Shown here in pieces: positions 26,887-39,698 of a stretch of 64,000 bases of DNA (its first letter is position 1; each line of letters starts with the position of its first letter). The DNA is from Diadema setosum (Eukaryota; Echinodermata; Echinoidea; Diadematoida; Diadematidae). Position numbers and translations under genes: made by a program. The DNA lies in the NCBI GenBank assembly GCA_033980235.1, contig CM067075.1, positions 10,136,608-10,200,607 of the forward strand, in the 5' to 3' direction. The notes under the pieces were generated by a model, which was given only the letters and a program-made list of their open reading frames with translations, had not been told where the DNA came from and searched no databases.

Positions 26887-29800
26887 TACAAATATGGTGA
26901 AAAAAAGTCAAATCATCTTTGTGAAATGCACATAAGGGTTTTTAGCAGAAATTAATTCTCTGTCCTGATATTGAAATACACAACCTGACTCACCTACAAT
27001 ATCATTACATAGGCTAATAAAATGTGGAAGATATAGGTGTGAATATGTATCATCTCTGTCTCTCTAGCATGTGCACTTTATGTCCTTCTGCTTCTAAAAT
27101 ATACACAGTTTATGATCGAGGAAGGCTTCTGCGATATACACACTTGTACTGTACATGTGTGCCTTGCTGTACAGCAACCTCTTTTACTAAATTACACATC
27201 ATTATTTGTCAGCTGAGAAATATATAATATGTATTGGTGCATACAGAGCCTGTGAATCTTGATCATGGCTTTTTGCTTCTCAAATGAGTGCTTACGAGGA
27301 CTCCTTAATGTACATTTCGTAAGTCCTCTCAGCTACCAGTAGCTACATTTCATCACGCATCACTTGAGAGCTAAAAGTGCATCAACTGTGTTCGTTGGAG
27401 CTGCAGCAAAATTTATACGGCCTTCTGCTTCGCAGACGACGGCCACAGTTTCTCGCTGGCGACGGAGGATGGAGGGCGACATCTAGGCGGAAAAGACAAT
27501 TGGTGGTGCGGGAATGAACTGCGTCATGGTTACAGGTGGAGGGTCCTAATTACTATCATCATTAGCTGCACAAGCTTGTGGTAGCAGGTGTCGTGGTAAT
27601 GTACGCCCGACAAAACTGAGTGACGTCAGGACAAAGAGAGAGAGAAGAGACTGAGCGAGAAAGGTAGAAAAAAAAAGAAGCTTGGTAGCTTTAGAAAACT
27701 TTGGTAAAAGCCCAAATGCACGCACCTTTACCTTTCTCATCTGTGCTTTATTAATGCACTGTCGCAATGAACATCAAACAGCCACTGGCTTAATTCTCAC
27801 TGGATTCCTTTCTCCAATTTCTTTCCTATCCCTACACGTGTAACACATTTCTTTCTTTACCTCTTCCATTCTCTTCTATCATAGCTTTTCTCTTCCTTCC
27901 ATTCCTTTTATTTTCTGACCTGTCTCCTATACTTCCACCCCCACCTCAATTCTTCTCCTGTTTTCTTTCTTGAACTCTTACTTTGAATAAACCTGACTTA
28001 GCAAAAAATTGTGAAGTTCTCAAACCCTTACATCATCACAGCACTCTGAAATCATCATTTTTTTTTTCTTTTTCATTGAGAGAAACAAAAATACAATGGT
28101 CTTTCATGATAATCTGAGTTTCATCGAGTACATAACGCTTGAACATTTGAGACAGATGGAACACGATAAGACCAAAAACAGAATGTTTGCTTCCAGCAAT
28201 AATACACACCCAGCACCTATGAATACTTTGTGGCTTCACTGAGCATTCATAACCAAATTGGATCTTTGATGGAAGGAGACTGTTTGCATTGCAATTTTTC
28301 AAAATTCAGGCAGCTTACTTTTTTCAGGTCATAACCACTTTAATGGGTATCACTTCAAATATGAGTGCAAATCCAGACAATATTTCTATGTTAGCCAAGG
28401 ATCACTTTCAGCAAAGCCATGACGGAGGGCAGGAGTAGTATATGACGGGGCGCATGATTTGCACCCTGAACTCAAAATGTCAGAATTTATACTGATGCGG
28501 GGCAATGAATATCGAGCTGCTAGCATTTGTTTGCAGGCATCATACACAGCACAAATCGGATTTGGGCCCCGTTATCAAACCAACCAGCGCCGGCGGCAGA
28601 CGTCACGAGGTGACGTGCACAGAAGCAATATTTGCTGCAGATTTTTTTTTTTCTTTTGCACCTTAATATTCCAGATCCCCCGTACTGCATTTGCTCACGG
28701 TTTGGCCCTATAGCAAGCTAGCTTCTCCAGTGCACACTAACGGATCACATGGCAGGATCACATTTGAAACAAAAGGTCAGAGATACTGTAGTATAGGGAC
28801 AAATTGGCAGGCAAGTCAAGGATCAATATATTAGCATACATAACCCACAGTGTGCTTCTCCTTTTGCCATTAGCACAAGTCCATTCTTCCCCCCTCCCCC
28901 CCTCCCCCCCTCCCCCCCCCTCCCCCCTCCCCCCCCCCCTCCCCCCCCCCCCCCCCACTTCCCTCCTTTACACTCCTGGCATCACAATGCCGACCATCCA
29001 TTTGTATTTTTAAACATGTACTTTACAGAAGCTATAGAGCAAAAAGCTGCATATTATACTGCGCATTCGATTCCATTCCACGGATTATCAATTTATCCAG
29101 AGTGGATTTTTTTTTTCCTCTCCCGGAGCCCCAAAATAGCAGTACCCATGCAGGCTCTCAGACAATTTGATTATGGTGCGGATTATATTAAGTGTTGGTG
29201 CCAATGTTACAGTACACTCCCATGGAGCAAACATGAATGGTACAAATGCACATCAACGATACATGTATATACACATGCAGGCACTAAACAAGTGTGCTGA
29301 CAGGGGGGGGGGGGGGGTGGGGGAGGGACTCCCACACCACCAAAACTTTATTGGATTTATCATCTGGCTGCCCACGATCAACTGAGTATTCACCTACACA
29401 TGACAAGCATGCACTTCAAAATGGCAAGAACTTTATTAGATGCTTTGACTGCATGGTGTAGGTCATCCACAGGGGTCTTTCCTATTACTTTTAGTAGTAA
29501 GGAAAGCCATTTGCCGAGTGTTCTGGGTTTTTCTTCTGTAACAGCACTTTAGCACATCTAATTGTCTTTGTCTTCTTCTTTTCTTTTTTAAATCTATGTA
29601 GTCACTACATGTACTTCTGCAATACATACAAAGTATATATACGTATGGTTGATTTCTATTTAATGACTTTACTGCACTTTAACAGTATCACCCTCTATTT
29701 TAACAACCCCTGGCTTTTATTGAATTGTTCCTGTACATGGTATGACTTACAATTATTAGAAATATGTTGCACTGTATTTCCAAATGATTTTATTACTGAA

Positions 29801-32800
29801 TGAATATATGAATGAATTAATTTCAGGCAAGTAAACAATGTAAATTTCCAGAGGAAGAAAAATAGAGAGAATGCTGAGATAAAGGAAAATGAGCTTTGCA
29901 TTTTGTACAAAGATAACAGATTTTAGATTTTAGATCGCTTACAATTATTATAAACATTTTGCACTGTACATATTTCTAAATGATTTTATTATTGTAAAAA
30001 ATGTAAGAATGAAAGAATTTCATGGAAGTGCACAAAAGTAAATTTCCAGGAGAAAAATGGAGAGATTGCTGAGGCATTTGCTTTCTTTCTTCCCTTTTCT
30101 TCCTATCATTTTGTTTTTGTCCCATTCTGTTCAATCATATCCCCCTCACTTTAGTCATGTCATGTTGTTGTGTCTCTGTTGTTTGTTCTGCTTTGTCTAA
30201 ATCATTTTTGTGTAATGTATTTGTAATTGTAGTAAGTATTTTCGGAAGAAATTCTTGAGTGGTCCACAATCAACAAGCACTGTTTTTATTCATGGACCTC
30301 TCAGTTCTCTTTTTTTTTCCTCCTCAAAACATAACTTTGCATTTTCCCATATGTATACATAACTAATTTCTATTAGTTTGTTGACTATCGTTTATCCTTT
30401 GCACTTTGTAATGTATATATGCTTATGATGGATTTTCTGATTTACCTTGTGTTATGTTTCGTTGGAAGAAAAATGAGAATGAAATAAAAAAAATGAAATA
30501 AAAAAGGAAAGTCAGCTTTGTATTTTGTACAAAGTTGATTTTAGATTTGCTTGCATTTGTGGAGAACAAAAGCACTTGTAAGCAGAATAGACAAGTCACA
30601 TTCTGCAGCTCAGCTTTTTTCATGATTCCTTGTTACTACAGCACTGTGAAAAGCCTACTAAAGAATACATCAAGCAGGGGCATATTGCATTTGCATGAAA
30701 ATATTACAGAAATGGTGCACAAATGACTGTTGTGAAATATAGATGTATATTAGAACAAAGCGATGCTACCATTTTCACTGCAGTGAGGACACATTTATGT
30801 CTTGTGTGTAAAATTAAGGGAGTGCCTTGAAAACAAGACCAATGAAGCATCCAGGACTGATATAAAAAAGAGAACACCAACAAATAGGAAACATGATTTC
30901 TCCTTGTAATATCCTGACTCACATAGCTGCCCCACGGAAAAACAGAAAATAAAACAAAACAACAACAACAGAAGCCAGACAGATGTAAATTGTGCTTCAA
31001 CCATGTCGAGAGTGTTGGATTAAACATGACTTTTATTGCACATCATGCTCACAAAGTAACAAGTACGTTGACATGTGGCTGGCAGTGGAGCATGCCCGCA
31101 GGTTGATTATGGCTTGCTCAATGTTCGGGCTCATTGGGCACGCTGGCTCTTCAAATCCAGCAACACTAGCCCATGCAGAGCTTAAAGGCGGTTAATCACA
31201 TCTAACCCTTAGATTTTCTTATTCAGGATCTTCCTTTTTCCATGATAATGAAATATATTGTGATGATTGTCTGCAATATGATTGTATTTAAGGAAAAAAA
31301 AAAAAGCCAAATCTTGTTAACACAAACTTGAACCCAACAGCAGTCACCTTTCAATACATCAAATTATTGAAAATGACAATTAATTCTTGTATTTAAATCT
31401 CTTTTTCATTTCAGTTCTGCAGTATGGCTTGTAGGCCTAGATATAAATTAAAGAAGGAAAACTTCTTATTTAAAGGTTCCGTATTGTTTTTGTTTTGTTT
31501 TTTTAAAGATTAAAACACTTCAGGTGATTATCACAGTGACACTTATTTCAAGGTTCTCTAACAGCAACTGCTCATTAAAAAATTAACTAACTTTAATAGT
31601 GACAGTCGCTTTGCTAACACTCAGTGTAAGTTAAGATTCAGGCCAAACTGTAAAATCTTTTTGCTTTGAAGATTTATTGCTACACTTTAAGTTTTGGCTG
31701 AACCTGATGGAAAGTAAAGAATGTTCATTGGAGCTGAATGTACAGTGTACATTACTGCATACAGCAAATGTTTTTTGAGTTTTTATTTCTGTGAATTTTG
31801 TGATTTGACTGCTACTCACTAATTTTAACAACAATTAAGCTAAAATACTGCACTCATGCAAATATACCATCTAAATCACCTCTGGGTCCTGTTGTATAAA
31901 AGTTGAGATCAAATTTTAGTCATTAAATCAGACATTTAAGTCTCTGAATACTCCATTCTGATTGGCTGATACCTGACTTATAAATGTATGATTTTCTGTC
32001 CAATGTTTGATTGCATCTTTTTTATGCAAAGATTGCTCTGAAGTGGGAAACCCCAAACTTTGCTTTTTGAAAAGGGACAACCACTGCAATCATTTCCCAT
32101 TCTGTTATTGTCATTCAAAAATGGCATATTCAACCACTTGAGCAATTGCCTTACAAGCCCTTATAATTGCGGGAAATATTGAGCACATACATGCAAAATA
32201 TATATGACGTTCTGGCATTATTATCTCTTAAAGCTTTTGATGAGTAGGTAAAAACTACAAGCCTCTTCAGGGGTCACACTTAACTTTTTTTTTTTAACTA
32301 GCCAGGCAGACTACTTAGAATCAATTTTGACACTTGAAGCAATATTTTGGCTAGCCAGACGGACTAGTAACTTAAGAATTTTACAATTTTTAGCTAGTCC
32401 GACGTGATTTCGGGTGGCCAATGGCCAGCGGACCATCGCCAATTTCGAACCCTACTCTTTGCACAACTGCCCTGCTGACCATCAAGCTGATTCTAATGTT
32501 CATGATAAGTGTAAAACTGATCACGGCTAATCGAACATAGATACACAGTGTAATTATAATGATGCAATTTTAGCAGTAAAACAATGCATTTTCACATTAA
32601 TTCCTGAATCATAGGCTGCAACATGAAAAGAGTTGATACTGTTGAACTGTAAAAAAAAAAGAGAAAAAGACATGAACCTAATTACAGTTAATGTTTGAAA
32701 CACATTAATCACCACACTCTTTTCAGACCACAATATATAATATTGCAGGAAATTATAATGACACCGATTTTCATAAAAGCACAATTTCTCCCTATTCTCT

Positions 32801-34965
32801 GTTTAATGATGGTGCAAGGACGGTTCAACAAATGTGTTGTTGTTTCATTTCATGCACAATAACTTCATTAATGCATCTTTCTCAAGATAGACTTACTTCA
32901 ATTTCTCTGATATACCTTTTTAAGAGGAATAATTGGGAAAACTGTCAAGAGCTGTTTACCTGCTACTTCAGCATTTTTACATCCCAGGTGAAGAAAACAA
33001 TAAGTGTTGTCACAAGCACTTTACTTTTATTCTTGAATTCCAAGAACTTTGAAGAGCTGCCTTCACAACAAATTTCCAAAACACTTTCCTTTGTTCAAAG
33101 TGTACAGTGTCACCCCCATTCCACAGCAATTTTTTCTCATTTGTCACTCATCAGAAGCAATTTTTTTTTTTTGCTTCCGGCCACCCATCAAAGTGTATCA
33201 GATTGTAGTCTGATGAAACTGACTTATGTTGGTCGACTATCAGGTTAGTGTCAGACACATCATATGTTGCACATAAACCTCATTGGACAATCTTGCCTAA
33301 TCAGACAACACCCGCCACATCTGACACTGAACTAATAGTCAACAAACATGGGCAGATTCATCAGACTGGGATCCGATACACTTTGGTTGATGGTGGCCGG
33401 AAGCATGTAAAAAACTCTGCTTCCGATGAGTGACCAGTGAGAAAAAAATCTCTGTGGAATGTGGGTATTTTGCAATACGTGTACAATTACTGTAAATGTA
33501 TACGCCATATATTTCGCGAATTGGGAATTCCCGACAATTTCGCGAGTGGTTAAATTCGTGATCATGGAGTCCTGTACTGAACAGAGAAATGTACACGCAT
33601 ACGTCACATTCACATCGGGATCAGAGTCAATATTTTCGCGTGTCTTTAATTTCGCGAATAGCACCTGACTCGCAAAATTCGCGAAAATAAAAACCTTGCG
33701 AAATATTCAGCGTATACAGTATGGTGTATTTGATAGAGAAATGAACCAGAGTACAAAATCCTTTTTTTCTCTGGTTCTGTTATTACCGGTATTACTTTAA
33801 ACTATAAGTATGTCTTCCTGCTACAGTCACTGTCAGGATTGCGGCAGGTTTGGTATTCCATGTGCTGCTGCAAAAGTCTTTCATTCTACTCTCCACCTTA
33901 TCCTTTCATTCTCTGAAAGAAGGAGATCTCAGCTCCAGCATTATTGACAACATGCTCTGGAGAGTAATTTTGTGGGGGGAGGAGGAGCTGAGGGAAGGAA
34001 GTAACCTTTTTCAGAAAATCTGCGTTTTTCACAGAACCAAATTTTGACTACAATCAGAATTCACTACATTTGAAGACAGCAATCTCATTCTTCTCGTTGA
34101 TGAATTTCCCCTGGATCGTCTTTCATACTCTGAATATATTTCTCCGTAACACGTTGACCAGTTTTGTATGTCTGACGTCATCCGGTGCACAATTAAGCGA
34201 GATTGATAAGTAATAAACCAAATACACTGAATTTGTTCCCTATACTGCCTTTCCATGAACTCATAATCACTCTTTGGGATGTTGTTTAGATCAGTAGCGA
34301 ATAATGGGTGTATTGGAATGATGCCTGGCATTTCAATTTTATCTACATGCTGAAAACACACACACATCACATGCACACACGCACACACACACACACACAC
34401 AAACAAACAAACAAACAAATAAAGTATACCTGAACCAAAGTGAGTTTATCTTGGGCAATTCCTTGAATTTTTTTTTTGATGATTAAAGGATCACCCCCCC
34501 CCCCCCCCCCCGGCACCACACCTACAGAAATTTGATTGAAAAAAAGGAAAGCACGTACTCACATACAAACAGACACATTCTCATACACACGGTACATGCC
34601 CGCACACGTACACACAGCTGCCTTCTCCATTCTTTCCCCCCACGTCGACCGTTTTCACATCATCATGTGATTGATTGCCTAAATATTTAGATTGAAACAA
34701 ATTACTCTCCTCGTCAGGCCCGGTGCTATCTGGAGAACGCAGCACCAGTGTCACTTTCGATCTTATGCAACGTGCTTTACATAGATCAGCAGCAATATGT
34801 TCCCGAGTGCATGAGATTGACTCTTTCCATCTACAGTATGTATACCGTCAGCCTTCCAAAATACTGTAGAGACACACTTTGTATCTGGGCAGTGGAAGAT
34901 GTCAAATATCCTTGTACACTACATAGAACAGTGGGACTCAAATTCGCATTGACTTGGTGTTAATG

Positions 34966-35002
<37 letters not shown>

Positions 35003-38000
35003 CATAGTGTGTGTATTTGTCCGGCTGGGGGGTAATACATGCATAGATATTACATTGTATGCAGCACTTAGAACTGTGGAATCCATTAAGCTCTTGTCCT
35101 TGCTGCAAAGATGATAAACTATACACTGTTGACTACTGTAATTCATTGGTGCAACTGCAAGTGTAGCTATTTGTATGTGCTACCATTGCAAGCCTGACTA
35201 CGTTGGCATCGGTCTGCCATGGATTTCCAAATCATATCAGCCATTAAATAAGAGAATTGCTACTTGCAGTGAAAAATGAGCAGCAAAGGGATATGATAGT
35301 GTTTATCATAAATTATCATTTTTTTCAGGGTTACGGCTTAAAAATAAGAGATAATGGCTGTAGATTGAACTCACTATTATTAACTGCCACAATTAAATTC
35401 AAGTTAAAATGTCATTCAGTCTCAATATTGTGGATGCAATGCGTATAGCTACATGTACATCCTACATCTTCCCTTTAAGTATGATTTCATCGTACACACT
35501 TTACTCTTGCATGAAAAGAAACACATGTACAATACGAAATGTGGCAATCTAGTACACATTAATTCTTGTAGCGTTAATACACTGTAACTGATGCAGAGCT
35601 CTGCCTTGTTTCATGTGTTCTTGAAAAGACTACATGTACATTGTACATCAACAGCATCTGCTATTTTACCAGATGCCCAGGGTATGTATGTACAGAACAA
35701 TGACTCACACCAACATGACCATCCGTGCGAGTTTTAGCAAATTTGTTCAAGCATGCACGGTATGTGCCAACCGCAGATTACGTCTACTGTATGAGCATGC
35801 AGGCTAGAATCCAAAGCAAGCAAAACACAAATGTTTTCCACACACAACCCAGCCTATGCTCAGAACTGCAACATTATTATCACTTTAGGAGAGCTGAGAA
35901 TACCGGGAGTTCAGAAAGTGGAATTTTCTGGGCATCACCAATTTACATGATCCTACACTTTTTCCTTAACCACAATACTCATGATTCAATTTCCACACAA
36001 AGCACACACATAGAATTGAATTTAAAGTGATAATTACCACTAGAGACAAGAGGATATACTGTACATGACTTTGCATGGAACAAATCCTCAAACCATAAAC
36101 TGGTTGAGTTATTTTGCACAATAATGCCACAAATACACAAATATTTTACAAAAAGATATACTGCATTAGCAATGATGAAAGGTTGAACTAAAACACAAGA
36201 TGCTCACACTAGAATGAATTTAATCTACAAGATTCCTTGATGTAGATTCCTTCTCATATAGGGTGCAATATGAGAAGAAAGGTAAGAAGAATTGTATGAT
36301 CTATAGCATAACAAACTCATGAAAACATTGTAAACTATGATTTTAGTGTATCATGTACGTGGCATGCACAATGTATCATAAGCAAAACTGCAAGCAAGGA
36401 AAACTTAGGTTTAAAACAGGTAAAATCTGTTAGTTTTTTACTCAATTTGCTTTTTGTATCACAAAGTGAGTAACAAGCTTGACTCTTGGCTATTCTTAAG
36501 TTGATAAACTACATTTTGACGGAAAGTTAGATTGAAAAATAGTCAACTCAAGAAATATTTTAACAAAAACTCCTAAGAATGATGACAACCACTATGGCAA
36601 TATGCATAATTTCTAACTGCTGCCATTAACAGTACTGTAAGAAGAGCATGGCACTTCAAAATTGGCTCTAATAACAAGTAAGTTCTTTGCAAGTCTTTTG
36701 GGAAACCCTATCTGCCTGCTGATATCTATTAAGTTGATGCATTCTGTGAATGAAACCCTTTACTATCCACATAGGAATTTATTCAATAGATTTGCAATGT
36801 AAATATAACATAACTGTAAATTATCAGTTTTTGCTGTTATGCATTCTTATATATTCATCTAATTCCTTTTGATATACTACAGTAATACAGAGAGTACCTT
36901 CAGTAATGATGCAATGAATCAGTCTCATTTGTGACCGTGCATCACAAAACGAACAAAAAGTCGCACACTTGATTTTACGTGAGGACTCAAAAAAGGTGAA
37001 ATGGGTCAACCGTGTCTGTCAATCTTGAGTTTTTCATATTTTCTGAAAGAGCTATCCTTCTTCTACATTATTTGTAAGTTTGGGATCATAACATGAATGG
37101 GAAAGTGTGTTTTTAGCAGTTTTTTCTACAACCCATTTTTGGGGAAGAATAGAATGATCAGATATGTCTTAGAGTCCCCTTTTTGTTTCTTGAAATCCTT
37201 TACACACTCTTCACCTTCATGTCCAATAACTTTTGACAGAGTAACTCTACTGCTTTGAAAGTTGGCATTAATCATGGACAGAATGTGTTCATAGAACATA
37301 TTCAATTTCAGCTTAATCTAATAATCCCTTCATTGTTGTTGCTCCAGTGGTTTACATCCTGTGTTTTGTCCCTTTCATTGCACAGCTAGCATGGCTTGGT
37401 AAAGGTTAAGCACTTGAATAGACCCTGTACTTCAGAGCCTCTTTTCTCAGTTCACACTTTTCTTGAGTGTGTGCTTTCTTTCTAGTATTTAGATAGGTTG
37501 GGAGAGTCCATTTGAGTTGAGTTAAACATCATTTTAAAGATTAGAGTCTGCTTTTTAAGAATGTGCTCTCAACTGAAAATCCATATCTGGCTACTTTTTG
37601 TTGGTTTTGTGATGTAGGGTCACATTTTACTCATTCTTTTCAAACAGTTTCATATCTACAGTAGTTATCTGATCTTTTTTATCACTTTTAACCTGTTGAG
37701 GATGAGTCCAGAGTATACTTGGGCAGGTGTCTATGGGAAGTGAGTGTTGAAGCAAAATTAGTCCATCCTCAGCGGGTTAAATCAACAAGTATAGAATCTT
37801 TGCCAATGCTTTAAAAAAACTGTTGCAGCAAACTAAGGTATGTACAGCGTAAAACTAATGTACAGAATTGGTATGATCTTGGTGAATAGGCCTACTGCAA
37901 GCAACAGCTTTCTATCACAAACAGAAAGTAACTTTTACATTGCATGTACATGTGAGCAGACAAAAAGTGTTATTTTGAAGGTACAATGTATATAAGTGAC

Positions 38001-39698
38001 TCGCAGACTTATCATCAATTTCTGTAGTATGCATTTTATACATGTACATACTACAGGTGTCTCATTACCTTTCATCCATATCTTTCACATTCACATGTCA
38101 CTACATGGATCACTTATAGTTTGACTTTCCTTTACCTCTGCTTCTCACAATATTCCCTTTGCCCAAAAAACTATTTTTTGGTTCTGACATGGAGTCAGTT
38201 CCTTATCAGTAATAAATCATTATACAGCAATCATACTATCTATTACTTACAATTGAAGGGTTTGTTTGCAAAAACCGATAAGTCCATTTTTTAAGATTTT
38301 GAAGTACAATCTCTGTCATAAAGTACAAAATAATACCTTTTAAATGATATATTGGTCACTACATATAAGGTATATTTTTGAAGTTATGGTCAAAAGAAGC
38401 AAAAAATTTCTTATCGTTCTCTTTATTTTCCTTGACCTTTAATCGCAAATATCTCTATTTGGCAAATAAGGACTTATCGGTTTTTGCAAACAAACTCTTC
38501 AATTGTATTCCAAGGAGATTTGAGGAAACCTGTTTATGCATAACACTGTCGTATGGAACAATGATGCAACTACCTAGCAATTGAAAACTTTTTTTTTTCT
38601 AACTTTCAACAAAAAGAATCATTATTGGTATGGTTTTTTTTTTCATAATCCATATGTTCATATATGATTTTTAGGCTTTTTATGACAAGAGCATCAAAGA
38701 TGCTTAAATGTGGTTTACACAAGGCTGAGAAAGATACGCACTAAAAGATAATACCCTAAAAACACTATTTCCATTAAATGAACCGGAATATACCTGGTCA
38801 TGTACAATATATAATACACAATCCAACTGGCAGATTAAGGGTTTTGTTTTTGGTTGAGGTGGAGATTCAGGTTTTCCCTATTTTGCAAGAAAATTAGAAA
38901 TCACTTATTGGAAATATTCAAGAGCATAAAACTTCAAAACGAATAAAAAAATTGTTTGATGAAAATCAGTTTTGAAATAGCTGAAATGTAAAAAAAAAAA
39001 AAAAAAAAAACCCAAAGTAAATCAAAGTGGTTTTAATCAACAACGTTCATAAAATCAACCTTTAATTCCTCTTGAAATTGTATGCTCTTATACACATGTA
39101 TTTCGTATATGTACCTATTTGGTTTTATGTTTATGTCTATTTCAAAGTAAACGCAATCCAGTTTATTTACTTACTATTACATGTATTTGTTGCAAACTGC
39201 TACAAAAGACCAAAATACATACATGTACAGTTGAACATGGTCTAAAATTGCTGTTATTATAGAAATTTTTATAATATCTGGTAGACAGTAGTCTAAAAAT
39301 ATTATACAATGAAAGACAACACTGCAGCAACACTGCAGTGTAAGATTGTGCATATTTACCTCTACATAATCAATGTGTAAAATCATCTGCCATACAAAGA
39401 ATGCTACTGACAACATAAGCTGGTATAGGGGTAAGGGATGTGATAGGGGAATATATTACTTATCAAAAGAATAGGAAAGATATATATATATATATATATA
39501 TATTGTACTTACGATTTTCCTATTCAGGATAACGAGATCTTTTTCGGTTATATGCCTCTCCGTCGAAGGAATACTGGCTGCTGAATTCCTGTCCTTACAT
39601 CGCTGCTTGAATTCATGCAGCCTGTAGAGAAGGTACAACGCTGGAGTTGCGGCGAGGGTTAGTGTCCCAGCCACGGCTGGCTTGGCGCTCGTACTCAT
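22997..39698 (-). CDS. predicted small single-pass membrane protein (114 aa), four-exon model
   Basis: I do not recognise this protein. The model joins 39,698-39,513, 24,952-24,887, 23,616-23,555 and 23,027-22,997, all in compatible phases. The N-terminus begins MSTSAKPAVAGTL; residues about 8-26 are hydrophobic and followed by basic residues (YRLHEFKQRCK), suggesting a signal anchor or organelle-membrane segment. The remainder is charged and helical (ITEKDLVILNRKI, EKLLRKLDKYDRAETF, KFTEREKSMKN), ending NLLVVSNI. The first intron is about 14.6 kb; the others are 1.3 and 0.5 kb. Exons 1 and 2 have the best splice signals; exons 3 and 4 are less sure, and extra exons could hide in the long intron. 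Function is unknown. Confidence 0.4.
23555..23616 (-). CDS. possible exon 3 of the membrane-protein gene
   Basis: A 62-bp block after ATAATTTGCAG and before AG|GTAATT. In the phase set by the previous exon it reads SPHGQKFTEREKSMKNCVAF and ends in phase 2. At least one other frame is also open, so the reading is not unique. Confidence 0.45.
23690..23870 (+). mobile_element. probable LINE 3' tail
   Basis: TTGTATTGATTTTATTTAACTCTG and a GGAAAT/GAAAT-repeat ending at about 23,864 resemble the other GAAAT-tailed copies. No coding remnant is visible. Confidence 0.35.
24290..24780. repeat. 42-bp tandem repeat grading into degenerate copies
   Basis: GCAGATTAACAAACC recurs at a 42-bp period near 24,431, 24,473 and 24,515. 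More diverged units extend on both sides (ATTAACAAACCTTCAGAAT, TGAACAAACCATTAGAAT). The array lies about 100 bp from the exon at 24,887. Confidence 0.75.
24887..24952 (-). CDS. internal exon, probably exon 2 of the membrane-protein gene
   Basis: A 66-bp block between a strong acceptor (TTTTCCTCTTCCTGCAG) and a consensus donor (GAG|GTGAGTG). Its phase-0 frame reads EKLLRKLDKYDRAETFPTKDEE, a charged helix that follows naturally from the end of the 39.5-kb exon. It stands out from the flanking AT-rich repeat DNA. Confidence 0.6.
26826..26882. repeat. TA microsatellite
   Basis: About 28 TA units. Shorter TA arrays occur at 9,722-9,739, 39,480-39,503 and 40,557-40,592. Confidence 0.95.
28888..28957. 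repeat. C-tract array (CCCCCCTC-type), G-quadruplex-prone on the minus strand
   Basis: About 70 bp of C runs of 5 to 18 bases separated by single T. The minus strand therefore has many G runs of at least five, a very strong quadruplex-forming pattern. Confidence 0.9.
29745..30080. repeat. direct duplication of a ~195-bp segment
   Basis: TTACAATTATTA...GCACTGTA...AATGATTTTATTA...GTAAATTTCCAG...AGAGA...GCTGAG occurs twice, from about 29,747 and from about 29,940. GCTTTGCATTTTGTACAAAG-type sequence recurs again near 30,513. Confidence 0.65.
33111..33466. mobile_element. foldback element D (about 355 bp, ~150-bp arms)
   Basis: Left arm 33,111-33,262 and right arm 33,306-33,466 are inverted copies: CATTCCACAG, GTCACTCATC, GCTTCCGGCCACC, CAAAGTGTATC and AGTCTGATGAA occur in the same order on opposite strands. 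The loop is only about 45 bp. No coding capacity. Confidence 0.8.
33488..33721. mobile_element. TACTGTA-ended MITE, second subfamily (234 bp)
   Basis: Ends TACTGTAAATGTATACGC and, reversed, TACTGTATACGCTGAATA. The interior holds six or more TTTCGCG/CGCGAA motifs. A diverged copy is visible around 57,199-57,330. It lies 21 bp from foldback D. Confidence 0.7.
37688..37780. mobile_element. TTAA-flanked 93-bp MITE (piggyBac-like)
   Basis: TTAACCTGTTGAGGATGA at the left and CCATCCTCAGCGGGTTAA at the right, with AGTATACTTGGGCAGGTG inside. TTAA at both ends and CC-starting inverted repeats suggest a piggyBac-type mobiliser. Confidence 0.65.
38834..39096. mobile_element. foldback element family A, partial copy
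   Basis: Starts ATTAAGGGTTTTG and shares GAAAATCAGTTTTGAAATAG and CACTTATTGGAAATATTCAA with the full copies at 46,170 and 50,453. It has a long A tract at 38,992-39,010. The second arm is eroded. Confidence 0.6.

Larger units (their letters stand above)
24953..39512. other. 14.6-kb putative intron of the membrane-protein gene
   Basis: Contains the TA and C-tract arrays, foldback D, the TACTGTA MITE, one TTAA MITE, a foldback A copy and LINE-like tails near 30,160-30,500. Complex GC-richer islands at about 27,400-27,640 (with CTAATTACTATCATCATTAG) and 28,440-28,650 (with GACGTCACGAGGTGACGT) could be regulatory. One strong acceptor at 32,648 precedes a 31-codon frame (see rejected items). Confidence 0.4.

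Noticed and set aside
32554..32648. Strong minus-strand acceptor followed by a 31-codon frame FNSINSFHVAAYDSGINVK to a stop
   Set aside because: It could be an alternative last exon for the membrane-protein gene (phase 0 fits), but codon content is indistinguishable from AT-rich background and nothing else supports it.
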